DNA of 64,000 bases from Limibacter armeniacum (GTDB lineage: Bacteria > Bacteroidota > Bacteroidia > Cytophagales > Flammeovirgaceae): assembly GCF_036880985.1 (NCBI RefSeq), contig NZ_JBAJNO010000008.1, positions 930,001 to 994,000 of the forward strand. Reading direction: 5' to 3'. The translations under genes were made by a program, and so were the position numbers. Numbering within the stretch: the stretch's first letter is position 1; each line of letters opens with the position of its first letter. Below are positions 50,821 to 60,846 of the stretch, piece after piece. The notes below the pieces were generated by a model that did no database searches, was not told the origin of the DNA, and saw nothing but the letters and a program-made list of their open reading frames with translations.

Positions 50821-51672
50821 ATGGAGATAAGGTCACTTAGTGGAGTGGGTCTTGATACAATATACAAGGCTTTCAGTCAGGCTTTTGCTGATTATGATTT
50901 TCAATTTAGTAGAGAACAACTTCAAGCCATCTTAAAAAGAAGAGGTTTTGTTTCAGACTTATCTTTTGCAGCGTTTGACAAGGATGAAATAGTTGCTTTT
51001 ACGTTGAATGGAATCGGAAATTTTAATGGAATACCAACAGCTTACGATACAGGGACAGGTACCTTGAAGGATTATCGTGGAATGGGTCTCGCTACAAGGG
51101 TTTTCGAGTATTCTATCCCATATTTAAAAGAGAAGAATATCCAACAATATTTGTTGGAAGTACTGCAACATAATACAAAAGCGGTTTCTGTTTATCGAAA
51201 TATCGGATTTGAAGTAACCCGTGAATTCAATTATTTCAATCAGAGGAACGAGCATATTAACAGTGAAATCAAGAGTCTTGAAACACCTTATTCAATTCAG
51301 CAAATTGATATAAATACTATCAGTTCATTGACAGGTTTTTGGGACTTTTCTCCTTCTTGGCAAAATGACTTTGAGTCCATTCAAAGAGCAATTGAGGGTT
51401 TTGTTAGTTTAGGTGTTTTTACAGATCATAAGCTTATTGGGTATTGTGTATTTGAGCCTAGCTCTGGGGATCTAACGCAGATAGCAGTAGCAAAATCCTA
51501 CAGAAGAAAGGGAGTAGGAACACAATTACTACAAGAAATCATTAAGCTAAATAGCAATGAAAGTATTAAAGTAATTAATACAGACATTGGGTATGACTCA
51601 ATCACCAATTTCTTGCAAGCAAAAAATATCCTCTTAAGGGGCAAACAATTTGAAATGATCAAAAAGTTATAA
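50821..51672 (+). CDS. Tandem-GNAT N-acetyltransferase
   Basis: 283 residues from ATG 50821 (a GTG at 50785 is in frame). Two GNAT domains: the first (about 15-135) has GTLKDYRGMGLATRVFEYSIPYL, LLEVLQHNTKAVSVYRNIGFEV; the second (about 185-283) has LTQIAVAKSYRRKGVGTQLLQEII. One of the pair may be catalytic and the other structural. Substrate unknown. Confidence 0.88.
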   Translation: MEIRSLSGVGLDTIYKAFSQAFADYDFQFSREQLQAILKRRGFVSDLSFAAFDKDEIVAFTLNGIGNFNGIPTAYDTGTGTLKDYRGMGLATRVFEYSIPYLKEKNIQQYLLEVLQHNTKAVSVYRNIGFEVTREFNYFNQRNEHINSEIKSLETPYSIQQIDINTISSLTGFWDFSPSWQNDFESIQRAIEGFVSLGVFTDHKLIGYCVFEPSSGDLTQIAVAKSYRRKGVGTQLLQEIIKLNSNESIKVINTDIGYDSITNFLQAKNILLRGKQFEMIKKL

Positions 51673-51762
51673 GCTTGGTTGAAGTAGCAAGTACCGTTAA
51701 AAAATATGATAGAAAAGCTGACACCAGCTTTTCAGTAGAGACTTTGATTAGGTAAGTGAAGG

Positions 51763-52353
51763 ATGGAGCAATTCAAGACATTTTTGGAGAAAAAGTTTGA
51801 TCTGAAAGGTCGTAACTCACCAACTGATAGAGATTGGGAAATCATTTCTTCGCATTTAAGGAGAGAGGAGTTCTCTAAAAAACATACCCTTATTGAAACA
51901 GGGCAAACAGAAAGGACTCTCTCTTTTATTGAAAAAGGGATTATCCGTTTTTTCATGCCTAAAGAAGAAAATGACCTGACATTCAACATTGTTTTTGAAA
52001 ATGGGTTTTTGAGTGCTTATGATTCACTTCTAACCCAAACACCTTCAAGTTATAGTATAGAAACTTTAACTGATACGGTTCTATGGCGAATCGATTATGA
52101 CAGCTTACAAGCAGTTTATAAAGAGACAAATTTTGGAGATTTTATTGGGCGTTTGGCAAGTGAAGAATTGTTCTTGAAAAAACAGAAACGAGAACTTTCA
52201 CTTCTCAATCATACTGCAGAACAGCGTTATCTAAACTTGTTTAATGAACAGCCAAGATTAGTTCAGCAAATTCCATTGAAATACATAGCTGCTTATATTG
52301 GAATTACTCCACAGGCATTGAGTAGAATACGTAAACGTATTTATTCTTCATAG
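51763..52353 (+). CDS. Crp/Fnr family transcriptional regulator
   Basis: 196 residues, effector fold at the N-terminus (about 35-130: FSKKHTLIETGQTERTLSFIEKGIIRFFM) and the C-terminal HTH IPLKYIAAYIGITPQALSRIRKRI. Precedes the NAD(P)-binding protein gene in the same direction; one of three such arrangements in this window. Confidence 0.92.
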   Translation: MEQFKTFLEKKFDLKGRNSPTDRDWEIISSHLRREEFSKKHTLIETGQTERTLSFIEKGIIRFFMPKEENDLTFNIVFENGFLSAYDSLLTQTPSSYSIETLTDTVLWRIDYDSLQAVYKETNFGDFIGRLASEELFLKKQKRELSLLNHTAEQRYLNLFNEQPRLVQQIPLKYIAAYIGITPQALSRIRKRIYSS

Positions 52354-52461
52354 TTGTGTTGCATACCTGTGAATGCTTTCATTACTTAACTTGGGTTCAT
52401 TGTATTGCCTCTCAAATTGTTATTCCTTTGTCCAGTTATTTTAAATGTTTAGATCATTATT

Positions 52462-53391
52462 ATGCAAACAATACTTGGAGCCAACGGGCAAATTGCAGAA
52501 GAATTAGCAAGGGACTTGTGTAAGAATTATACGACTGATATAAGGTTGGTAAGTCGAAATCCTAAGAAGGTTAATGAAACTGACCAACTGTATCCTGCCA
52601 ACTTATTAGATGCTCAAGCAACTGAAAAAGCAGTGGAGGGAAGTGATATTGCTTACCTGACTGTTGGTCTGCCCATGGACTCAAAAATGTGGGAGGATCA
52701 ATTTCCGATAATGATGAAAAATGTCATTGAAGCTTGTAAAAAGCACAAATGTAAATTGGTGTTCTTTGACAATACCTATATGTATGCCAAAACAAGTGCT
52801 CCACAAACGGAAGAAAGTCGCTTTGAGCCAGTGGGCAGAAAATCAACTGTAAGGGCAATTATGGCTGAACTGCTTTTAAATGAAATCAATAATAAATCCT
52901 TAGAAGCAGTTATTTGTAGAGCGCCTGAATTCTATGGTCCTGGCAAAACGCAGAGTATTACAAATACATTGGTTTTTGAAAAAATCAAGGAGCATAAAAA
53001 GCTGATTGTACCTCTAAGGGAAGATACTAAACGCACTCTGATTTGGACTCCTGATGCAAGTCGAGCGATGGCGCTTATAGGGAATACGCCTGACGCTTAT
53101 AACCAGACTTGGCATTTGCCTTGTGATGATAATCGACTTACTTACAAAGAATTGATCAAGTTAGTGTCTGAAGGGTATCACCAGAATTTCGATTACACTG
53201 TGGTGAAAATGTGGAAGTTCAAATTGGGTAGCTTGTTTAATAAACAACTTCAGGAATTAAAAGAGCTATTACCTCGATACAAATACGATAATATTTTTAT
53301 TTCAGATAAATTCAAGAAGAGGTTTCCTGACTTCAAAACGACAACTTATCAAGAAGGTGTGACTGTTATGATAAATGAAAATAAAGGCTGA
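52462..53391 (+). CDS. NAD(P)-binding (atypical SDR/NmrA-like) protein
   Basis: 309 residues. N-terminal ILGANGQIAEELARDLCKNYTTDIRLVSRNPKKV contains a GxxGxxA-type dinucleotide site. NTYMYAKTSAPQTEES and RAPEFYGPGKTQS follow, resembling the epimerase/NmrA class. A short TYKELIKLVSEG segment near the end is typical. Reaction unknown. It is downstream of a Crp/Fnr gene. Confidence 0.88.
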   Translation: MQTILGANGQIAEELARDLCKNYTTDIRLVSRNPKKVNETDQLYPANLLDAQATEKAVEGSDIAYLTVGLPMDSKMWEDQFPIMMKNVIEACKKHKCKLVFFDNTYMYAKTSAPQTEESRFEPVGRKSTVRAIMAELLLNEINNKSLEAVICRAPEFYGPGKTQSITNTLVFEKIKEHKKLIVPLREDTKRTLIWTPDASRAMALIGNTPDAYNQTWHLPCDDNRLTYKELIKLVSEGYHQNFDYTVVKMWKFKLGSLFNKQLQELKELLPRYKYDNIFISDKFKKRFPDFKTTTYQEGVTVMINENKG

Positions 53392-53485
53392 TTGCAGATT
53401 TAAGAATTGTCAAACACTTTGAGAGAAATACTACCTTGAATAAGAGGGGATTAAATTATAGGATGAATGAAAGTTTAAATGAATT

Positions 53486-53932
53486 ATGACTTTTAGAGAA
53501 GCCCAAATAGGTGATATTGAGCAAATTCAAATTGTAAGAAATTCAGTAATTGAAAACACTTTATCAGACCCAAGCTTGGTCAGTGATAAAGACTGTATCC
53601 AGTTTATTACTCAAAAAGGAAAAGGGTGGGTTTGTGAAATTGATCAGCAAATTGTTGGCTTCTCAATTGTGGATTTAGAAGGACATAATATTTGGGCTTT
53701 GTTTATAAAGCCTGAATTTGAGAAACAAGGAATCGGAAAGAGGCTTCATAACATTATGCTTGATTGGTATTTTGAGCAAACTAGAAGTCCTGTTTGGTTA
53801 GGGACTTCACCGAAGACAAGGGCTGAAATGTTTTATCGAAAGGCTGGATGGAGAGAAGTTGGAACACACGGGAAAAGTGAGGTGAAATTTGAAATGACGT
53901 TTGAAAGTTGGGTTCATCTAAAAAAACACTAG
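53486..53932 (+). CDS. GNAT family N-acetyltransferase
   Basis: 148 residues. Single GNAT domain with ALFIKPEFEKQGIGKRLHNIML as acetyl-CoA motif and the C-terminal GTSPKTRAEMFYRKAGWREVG. Substrate unknown. Confidence 0.9.
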   Translation: MTFREAQIGDIEQIQIVRNSVIENTLSDPSLVSDKDCIQFITQKGKGWVCEIDQQIVGFSIVDLEGHNIWALFIKPEFEKQGIGKRLHNIMLDWYFEQTRSPVWLGTSPKTRAEMFYRKAGWREVGTHGKSEVKFEMTFESWVHLKKH

Positions 53933-53987
53933 AGGCGTAAAGTGTTAATAAAATGTCTAGACCTTAGGGTGTTAATTGTTAGTGTAT

Positions 53988-54392
53988 CTATTTCAGTAAC
54001 CATTCCATAGCTTCAGCCTCTTGGATAAATGACTTGTATAAAATACTTCCATGGCTCAGCTCAAATTCCTCAATTAATAGTTTTGCATAGGTATGTGAAT
54101 CAGAGGGTGTACATCCTACTAGATAAGCAACCTTTTTTAGGTTAGTCAGTTTCAGAGGTTCTAACCATCTGTGGCTATCGGCTATGACGTTTACGGGTGA
54201 TGTATCTATCAGAACCTTGGAAAGGTCAATCAGCCAGAGATACGGTTGGAAGCGGAAAAGGTACTGTTGTGAAATTTGTTCTTCTTCCAGCAGTACCTTT
54301 TGGTTTGGAGGAATACTAATGCTTCTCGTTATAAAGAGTGTGTTTTCAGCATAAAATTCATACGTGGTATATGCCGTTGTAGTTTTTTGCAT
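53988..54392 (-). CDS. STAS/SpoIIAA-like protein of unknown function
   Basis: 134 residues, cytoplasmic. The pattern with PYLWLIDLSKVLIDTSPVNVIADSHRWLEPLKLTNLKKVAYLVG resembles the SpoIIAA-like fold used in many small Bacteroidota proteins, but catalytic or phosphorylation sites are not obvious. Convergent with the previous GNAT gene. Confidence 0.6.
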   Translation of the reverse strand: MQKTTTAYTTYEFYAENTLFITRSISIPPNQKVLLEEEQISQQYLFRFQPYLWLIDLSKVLIDTSPVNVIADSHRWLEPLKLTNLKKVAYLVGCTPSDSHTYAKLLIEEFELSHGSILYKSFIQEAEAMEWLLK

Positions 54393-54927
54393 AATGAGGG
54401 TCTTTTTAGTTTAACTCTCTTGTATTGTCAGCCAAAATAGAGAGGGTAATTTTTTTGATTATATGCATAGAGAATTTTACATATGTCATGACTTTTTTAC
54501 TTTATTATATGGGCTTATCATCTAAAAGGTAAACTTCAGTCAATTCCTGTTGGTAGATTCAATTGACAGGTTTGAGATCCTTTCTGATGTTGTTTGGGTA
54601 AAGCAATTTCAATACTCAAATTTTGAAAAAACGATGTAGTATAAGCATATAAGTTTTTCAGCAAGCGTATATGGGCTATTAACCGTAAACTGTTTATATG
54701 GTGGTATTGTTAGTGAGAGAGCCACCTGACCAGCTACTTTTTTATTAATGTGAATACTTGAATATACTTTTATATTTACCACTTACCAATTTTACCTTGA
54801 TATGTGAAAATCCCTTTATATGGGTTACTTCAAAGTGAAAATAACCTTAAGCTTTGCCTGTTTTGTTTTACCCACTATACCTTTATTAGCGAAAAACTTT
54901 AAAACAGGTAATAACACCCACTAGTCG
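54393..54927. other. Long AT-rich gap upstream of the second serine hydrolase gene
   Basis: About 535 bp without a supported gene. No obvious terminator for either strand. It leads into the conserved upstream segment at 54928-54987. Confidence 0.4.
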
Positions 54928-54987
54928 TTTATTAAATCTTGTATTAACTCTATATTGAGGGACTCCAAACTTTAATAAACGATAGCT
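54928..54987 (+). promoter_or_regulatory. Upstream segment shared with the HAD gene at 58801
   Basis: A 60-bp stretch related to 58729-58787: TTTATTAAA, then CTATATTGA, then GATAGCT in the same order with spacing that differs by one base. In each case GATAGCT is about 14-23 bp before the start codon. Probably a shared promoter or regulator site. Confidence 0.45.
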
Positions 54988-55009
54988 TTACTTTATTACA
55001 CATAATCAT

Positions 55010-57034
55010 ATGAGGCTCATTCTAACCCTATTTTTATTTGTAAGCCTAATCATAAGCGCTCAGTGTCAAATTACCCTTTCAGGAAGTGTTGTAAACAACC
55101 AAACCAAAGCGCACATACCTTATGCAAATATTGGTATAGCCAATACAGAAGTTGGAACCATTTCGAATGAGGATGGAACTTTCTTAATCCATATTCCATC
55201 TATGTATGTCAATCAGGAATTATTGTTTTCATCGGTTGGGTATATAAGAAAATCAATTCCCATCGCTTCACTTTCCAAACGTTCGGAACTATTGGTATCA
55301 CTTGATGAAAACGTAATTGAGTTAAGGGAGATGGAAGTGCTGGCTAAGCGTGAAAAAATGAAATCCAAAGTTTTAGGTAATGGAAAAAGCCTACTGCTTA
55401 CAGGTCAGCTACATTATGATACACTTTCAGCAGGTAGTGCTATGGCATTGCTAATTGATAAGACAGGTAATGAAGACTTGACCTTTCTTACTGAGGGATC
55501 CCTTTATATCGCTAAAAACCTTTCACCTGAGTTTAAAATAAGGTTGAGAGTGATGGCTGTAGACCCACTGTCAAAGCAACCAACTACAGACTTATTAGCA
55601 GAGCAAATCATCAAGACTTCAGATCTAAAGAAGGGGTGGTTGGACTTTGAATTAAAAGGATATCAGCTAATCGAAGAAGCGCAGTTCTTTATTGTTTTTG
55701 AGTGGATTATGGATAAAGCAGATCGGGAATATGTTGCCAAAAAATATGAACAATATATCAAGTCCTACCCTGATCGGGTATCATTTGATACTGTGATTGT
55801 CAACGATGAAAAGGTATCCATTCCTAGAGTCAGCACAGTGGTAGCAGGAACGGTATTTGGCGTTACCAAGTCACAGAAAGACCGTGAAAAGTTTATATGT
55901 TATTACCGCTCCAATAGTTTTGGCGAATGGAAAAGATCTTCCGGAATACTTTCAGCAAAAGTTACACTGTCTAATTATCCAGTAGAAAACAGTGTCAGTA
56001 AAAAAGAGTCACCTTGTTGGGATTTAGCCTGTAAGGTAGATAGTTGGGCTGAAGCTTTTAAAAATGAATATAGCATTCCTGGGTTGCAGTTATCTATAGG
56101 AAAACTGGATACAATTATCGTTTCTAAAGGCTATGGCTTTTCTGATATAAAAGCAGCAAAGAAAGTTGACCGCAATACCCAGTTCAGGGTGGCTAGTGTT
56201 TCCAAAACCATGACATTAGCTGCAATAATGCAACTAAACTCAAAAGGATTGTTGCAGCTTGATACTGCCATACAACAATATGTACCTGCTTTTCCAAACA
56301 AAGAGTACTCGGTTTCTATAAGGCAACTAGCAGGACATTTGGGTGGAATACGAGGCTATTATGGAAAAAGTTGGGACGAAATATTCATTCAACAGCATTA
56401 TAAGAGTTTGTCAGATGCGCTGAATATTTTTAAGAATGATCCGCTTGCAGTAAAGCCTGGAACAGAGTTCTTATACTCTTCATATGGATATATTCTTTTG
56501 GGTGCAGCCATTGAAAATATAACGAGTCAGCCTTATTTGAGCTATATGAAACAGCATGTATGGAACCCTTTGAACATGCTCTCAACTTATGGTGATGTAT
56601 CAGATAGCCTGATGGAAAATAAAAGCAAGTTCTATTATCTGAATGGTGAAGAGGCGGCTCCTTATGACCTTAGTTATGCTTATTCCACAGGAGGGTTGGT
56701 CTCCACATCTGATGATCTTGTTAAGTTTGGTTTAGCTCTTACCCAAAACAGTTTTTTCAAGGAGGAGATTAAAAAGCAATTTTTTGAAACCCAATACACT
56801 GCTAAAGGTCTGCCAACAGGCTATGGTTTAGGGTGGTATGTCACAAAAGACAGTCAAAACAAAACAGTTTGGTATCATACAGGAGAGCTACCCTCATCTG
56901 GCTCAATACTATTGATATACCCTGACGATAAAGTAGTGATAGCGCTGTTGGCTAATGCTCCAATAGTAACGGAAACTGAAGATCATTTCTTATCAGAAGT
57001 GTTAGCGTTAGTTGAAACAATACAATCGCTTTAA
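55010..57034 (+). CDS. Serine hydrolase (beta-lactamase fold) with N-terminal carboxypeptidase-regulatory-like domain
   Basis: 674 residues. Signal peptide (LILTLFLFVSLIISAQC), then a CarboxypepD_reg-like domain (about 22-110: ITLSGSVVNNQTKAHIPYANIGIANTEVGTISNEDG), a middle region of unknown type, and a class C beta-lactamase-like domain from about 350: SxxK in VASVSKTMTL, YSSYGYILLG and HTGELPSSGS. The N-terminal fusion resembles TonB-receptor N-termini and may anchor or localise the enzyme. Substrate unknown; there is a second serine hydrolase at 17324. Confidence 0.9.
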   Translation: MRLILTLFLFVSLIISAQCQITLSGSVVNNQTKAHIPYANIGIANTEVGTISNEDGTFLIHIPSMYVNQELLFSSVGYIRKSIPIASLSKRSELLVSLDENVIELREMEVLAKREKMKSKVLGNGKSLLLTGQLHYDTLSAGSAMALLIDKTGNEDLTFLTEGSLYIAKNLSPEFKIRLRVMAVDPLSKQPTTDLLAEQIIKTSDLKKGWLDFELKGYQLIEEAQFFIVFEWIMDKADREYVAKKYEQYIKSYPDRVSFDTVIVNDEKVSIPRVSTVVAGTVFGVTKSQKDREKFICYYRSNSFGEWKRSSGILSAKVTLSNYPVENSVSKKESPCWDLACKVDSWAEAFKNEYSIPGLQLSIGKLDTIIVSKGYGFSDIKAAKKVDRNTQFRVASVSKTMTLAAIMQLNSKGLLQLDTAIQQYVPAFPNKEYSVSIRQLAGHLGGIRGYYGKSWDEIFIQQHYKSLSDALNIFKNDPLAVKPGTEFLYSSYGYILLGAAIENITSQPYLSYMKQHVWNPLNMLSTYGDVSDSLMENKSKFYYLNGEEAAPYDLSYAYSTGGLVSTSDDLVKFGLALTQNSFFKEEIKKQFFETQYTAKGLPTGYGLGWYVTKDSQNKTVWYHTGELPSSGSILLIYPDDKVVIALLANAPIVTETEDHFLSEVLALVETIQSL

Positions 57035-57266
57035 AATACCAAGGCAGTAGTGAATAAGTAGTTATTGATTAGCTACCGTTAGGTGGTTATTAAATAGGAA
57101 AGCGTGTTATAGTGAGTGACTTAAGTCCGGTACCATAGCCATTTGTATTGAAATAGAGCCTGTATTCTTTAAAATATATGTCTCAATGTTATAAGGTGAG
57201 GTAGGACTTTGACAGAAGTATCTGTTTCATATCAAAACAGGTTACATCTAACAAGTCAAAACCACT

Positions 57267-58580
57267 ATGAAACAACTTAAAAGAACGCTTCTTTTTCTTT
57301 CCATATTGATGACAAGTGCCTTGATCATATCATGTAGCGACAATGATGATGATGAAGGACCTACTCAAGGTGTAGTTGAAGGGCAGGTAATGAGTAACGA
57401 AGACTCTACTCCTTTAGAAGGAGTTCAGGTAAGTGTCTTTGATTCAGATAGTAATGAACCTATAGGAAGAACTGTAAAGACAGATGCAGAAGGTAACTAT
57501 TCATTGGACCTGAATCCAGGTACTTACTATTTACGATTGGCTACATTGGGCTATCAGGAAGTACCTCCTTTAGGAGTTCCTGCGATCCCATTTACGATTG
57601 TTGTAGGAGAAACGGTTCAACTGGACTATGAATTGGTGAAAAGCGCAAATCAGGATGTTGGTGCGATTAGTGGTAAAATCCAAGGAAATGGATCAGCTCT
57701 TTCAGGTGTACTGGTTATTGCAACAAGTGAGGATGGAACTAATGCATATAGCTCAATTTCCGATCAGGATGGTAATTACACGATTTGGAATTTGCCGGCT
57801 GGTACTTATGGCGTTAAGGGCTGGTTAAAAGCCTACAACTCCGAAAATGTAAGTACAAGTGTTACTGTGGTAGCTATAATAGAGGAGACCGATATTAATA
57901 TGTCTGCTGGTGCTAACGGAAGTATCAACGGAACTGTGAAGTACTTGGCGACTGGAAATAAAGATGTAGATGTATCATTGATACATCCTATTACGCAGCA
58001 GGTGATTCCAGGCCTTTCTATATCAACCTCTGGAGCATTTACGCTTGAAGGTATTCCGGATGGCAGCTATTTAGCAAGAGCAAGCTTTAATAATGATACT
58101 TTGGTAGTAGATCCAGACTTTATTGTGAAATTTGGAGACCCTGTAGTTGCAGTTGAGGGAGGTACTACTTCTGTTTCACAAGGTACATCCATAAAAGATG
58201 TCCTTGATTTTGCAGTGACCAACTCAGTACAGTTGGATAACCCTACAAACTCTGCAGATGAGATTGTCCCTGTTGAAACAAATACTACAGGTCTAACATT
58301 TTCATGGACGCCATATTCAAGTGCTAGTGATTATGTGGTAGAACTTCAGGACTTAAATGGCAATGTTGTTTGGGGTGGTTTTGATACTTCAGGTGAAATT
58401 CCTTTGAAAAATATTACTACAACTTCTACATCTATTACTTATGACGGTCCGGCATTAACTGCTGGGAAAATCTATCGTTGGAAAGTATATGCCAGCAAGG
58501 ATGATCAAAAAAGTGCGGCAGGATGGAATCTGATCTCAGTAAGTGAGGATCAAATGGGGTTAATTAGAATTACAGAATAA
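57267..58580 (+). CDS. Lipoprotein with three carboxypeptidase-regulatory-like domains and a C-terminal Fn3-like domain
   Basis: 437 residues, lipoprotein signal (LMTSALIISC, then SDNDDDEG). Three beta-sandwich units of ~70 residues are visible: GVVEGQVMSNEDSTPLEGVQV, GAISGKIQGNGSALSGVLV and GSINGTVKYLATGNKDVDV starts. The C-terminal part (about 320-437) resembles an Fn3-type domain (LTFSWTPYSSASDYVVELQDL). Likely a surface protein for carbohydrate or cell-cell contact. Function unknown. Confidence 0.85.
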   Translation: MKQLKRTLLFLSILMTSALIISCSDNDDDEGPTQGVVEGQVMSNEDSTPLEGVQVSVFDSDSNEPIGRTVKTDAEGNYSLDLNPGTYYLRLATLGYQEVPPLGVPAIPFTIVVGETVQLDYELVKSANQDVGAISGKIQGNGSALSGVLVIATSEDGTNAYSSISDQDGNYTIWNLPAGTYGVKGWLKAYNSENVSTSVTVVAIIEETDINMSAGANGSINGTVKYLATGNKDVDVSLIHPITQQVIPGLSISTSGAFTLEGIPDGSYLARASFNNDTLVVDPDFIVKFGDPVVAVEGGTTSVSQGTSIKDVLDFAVTNSVQLDNPTNSADEIVPVETNTTGLTFSWTPYSSASDYVVELQDLNGNVVWGGFDTSGEIPLKNITTTSTSITYDGPALTAGKIYRWKVYASKDDQKSAAGWNLISVSEDQMGLIRITE

Positions 58581-58610
58581 GTATAAAGATTCAATAAATA
58601 CATTACTATA

Positions 58611-58638
58611 AAAATGGCGACCTCGTGTCGCCATTTTT
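58611..58638 (+). terminator. Terminator after the repeat-domain lipoprotein gene
   Basis: Perfect 11-bp stem AAAATGGCGAC/GTCGCCATTTT, 5-nt loop, then T run. Confidence 0.85.
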
Positions 58639-58728
58639 GTTTTGTAGGGATAAATTCTCCTTTGACTAATAAATCGAATTGAAATTCCCTTCTGTCTCTC
58701 CTCAAATAACAAGAATCCATATTTAGTA

Positions 58729-58787
58729 TTTATTAAACCTCAGTTCAGTACTATATTGAAAGGAGTAAGCTTGAACAAATGATAGCT
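58729..58787 (+). promoter_or_regulatory. Upstream segment related to 54928-54987
   Basis: See 54928-54987. Ends in GATAGCT 13 bp before the HAD gene start. The AGGAG stretch at 58761-58765 lies too far upstream to act as its ribosome binding site. Confidence 0.45.
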
Positions 58788-58800
58788 ACGTGATATGTAA

Positions 58801-59427
58801 ATGAATAAGGTTAACACAATAGTATTTGATTTATATAATACTTTAATCAAAATAAAAGAGCCAAGACATTTCTTTCTGAATTTGTTTAATAAGTCTGAAA
58901 ATGGTTTTGACTTAGATTTAGCAAGTTATACTAGACTCTTAATGACCAAAGATCTACGTGAGGTAGTGGAAAGTTTACCTTCTGAGTTTGAAGAGTTATA
59001 CAATAGGTATCTGATTGATTTAGAGGATGAATTAAAGTCAGTTGTAGTATTTGATGAGGTGCCGTTTGTACTGAATGAATTGAGACCTGAATTTCAACTC
59101 TGTTTAATCTCAAACTTAGCGTCACCATATAAAAAGCCATTCTTTGATAATGGTTTGGAGCAATATTTTGATAAAGTGATTTTTTCAAGTGATTATGGCT
59201 TTTTAAAGCCTGAAAGGACAATTTTTAAGAAGCTGGAGGATTTGACAGGTAATAAAGCGGATGAGGTTTTAATGGTAGGAGACTCTTTGAAGTCAGATGT
59301 TGAAGGTGCTAAAAAAATGGGATGGCACTATTTGAGAGTGAAAAGAACTGGTATTGTTGAAAATAGGTCTGAGATTAAAGATTTGAGTGCGGTTATAAAG
59401 CATATATCAAAAACTGAAAAAGATTAA
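58801..59427 (+). CDS. HAD family hydrolase with DxY active-site motif
   Basis: 208 residues. Motif I reads VFDLYNTLIK: the nucleophile Asp is present, but the usual second Asp (DxD) is Tyr, as in haloacid dehalogenases. Motif II is LCLISNLAS, motif III Lys in GFLKPERTIF, and motif IV MVGDSLKSDVEGAK. The change argues for a dehalogenase- or transferase-like reaction rather than a phosphatase. Substrate unknown. Confidence 0.85.
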   Translation: MNKVNTIVFDLYNTLIKIKEPRHFFLNLFNKSENGFDLDLASYTRLLMTKDLREVVESLPSEFEELYNRYLIDLEDELKSVVVFDEVPFVLNELRPEFQLCLISNLASPYKKPFFDNGLEQYFDKVIFSSDYGFLKPERTIFKKLEDLTGNKADEVLMVGDSLKSDVEGAKKMGWHYLRVKRTGIVENRSEIKDLSAVIKHISKTEKD

Positions 59428-59860
59428 GTTGATTGTAGTAGGAAATTGACAGTAATAAAAAGTGAGATATAGTAAATTGAAAAAAAAGAGATAGGATTCA
59501 TTCTTAGATAAGAATAAAAAGAAGTTTATAGTTGCTGTTATTGATCTAGTGGTTATGGTAAATGTGTGAATGATTAATAAGAAAATTGGAGAATTGAAAC
59601 TAATGAAAGAGTAATAACTATTGATGTTGAAAAGTAAAATGTGATAAAGTGGGTTTTTGAATTTACCTTTTTCATCCATCGAAAATTTTCCAATAAAGAA
59701 GATTATTTTATTAATATTGGTTGTGCTCTATTAGGAAATAGAGATGAACCAATTTGTTGAAGGTGTGATAAGAAATGCAATGACTACTGTGTTTTAAATG
59801 GTGGGGTTCTTTACATCAGATGAGTTGGCGATATAAGAGTTTTACTTTTTAAAAATAGAC
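59428..59860. other. 433-bp gap with a possible short gene remnant
   Basis: AT-rich, no strong gene. The plus-strand frame 59641-59760 (GTG start, 39 codons) reads like a real protein fragment (KEDYFINIGCALLGNRDEP) and may be a decayed gene. No terminator seen. Confidence 0.4.
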
Positions 59861-60580
59861 ATGAAAGCCTTATACGCATATAGAAAAGATTTTTTTCATA
59901 TCTACACAGGAGTACTTGACAATAAAGAAACCCTTGATCACACCATTCAGGTGATAATAGATGTGATACAAGACTACCTGAAAACGCCTCAAAGTGTTTT
60001 TTTGAATACTGCTATCTATAAAAATTTTAAGCAAATCGAGGATAGTGAAAACTCATACAATGAAGCTTTTTGGAGTATAGTAGCCAATTTCCCTCCATGT
60101 CATAACAAGGCAGAAGAATACCTTGTATTTGTCTTGGAAATACTAAAAAATGAAAAATCAGATATATGGGAAAATGATGCCTCTCAGCTTGGACAGCAAG
60201 CTGCATATCACTTGGCTTTAGCTGATAAAAGGTTTATCCAATACTACGCTCAACTGTTGGAAGTCTGGGATATGGCACATGAAGTTGATCAGGCGGAGGA
60301 AATAGATGAAATTATAGACAAGTATGAATGGTGTCCTGAGATTGAGGAGCTTATTTTTATCAGATCTACATGTAGAGGAGCTATAGGACAGCATGGGCGT
60401 GAACAGTTTGAACAATTATCTGACCTGATTGTCAAGCATAGTGAACCACTAGAAGAAAATGCTTTTTTCAGGAGGTTGGTATCTGCATATTTTAGGGGTT
60501 ACTCAAAGGAGACAATTGCCAAAATGGATTTTAACCCAAGACTTATTGAAGCTGCCTTGAATACTATTAAAGTCGAATGA
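59861..60580 (+). CDS. Protein of unknown function
   Basis: 239 residues, cytoplasmic, helical; begins MKALYAYRKDFFHIYTGVLDNKETLDHTIQVIIDVIQDYL. It has no recognised domain. The C-terminal half (EEIDEIIDKYEWCPEIEELIFIR) resembles HEAT/ARM-type helices. It is followed 266 bp later by another large unknown protein in the same direction; no evidence that they share an operon. Confidence 0.6.
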   Translation: MKALYAYRKDFFHIYTGVLDNKETLDHTIQVIIDVIQDYLKTPQSVFLNTAIYKNFKQIEDSENSYNEAFWSIVANFPPCHNKAEEYLVFVLEILKNEKSDIWENDASQLGQQAAYHLALADKRFIQYYAQLLEVWDMAHEVDQAEEIDEIIDKYEWCPEIEELIFIRSTCRGAIGQHGREQFEQLSDLIVKHSEPLEENAFFRRLVSAYFRGYSKETIAKMDFNPRLIEAALNTIKVE

Positions 60581-60846
60581 CTTTGAAATGATACTTGATA
60601 TACTTCAAGAGTATTTATCAAAAAAAAAAATTTAAAGTGACTGATGCAAGTCCTATTCATATATAGACTTTTTGTAATAAGGTCTAATCAATCTAGCTAT
60701 TTTTTTAAGGGAATTATTGGTGAAATAAGGAGAATGAAACTTTCATTTTGAATGATACATGTGCTTAAAAGTAAATGCTCAAAATGGATATACCTATGCT
60801 CACCACACATTACTTGATCTCTACATTTAACTAAACTTTTATCAAT

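Noticed and set aside
60618-60634. A-rich run near 60618-60634 as a terminator
   Set aside because: No stem precedes it on either strand; it is a simple poly-A stretch.
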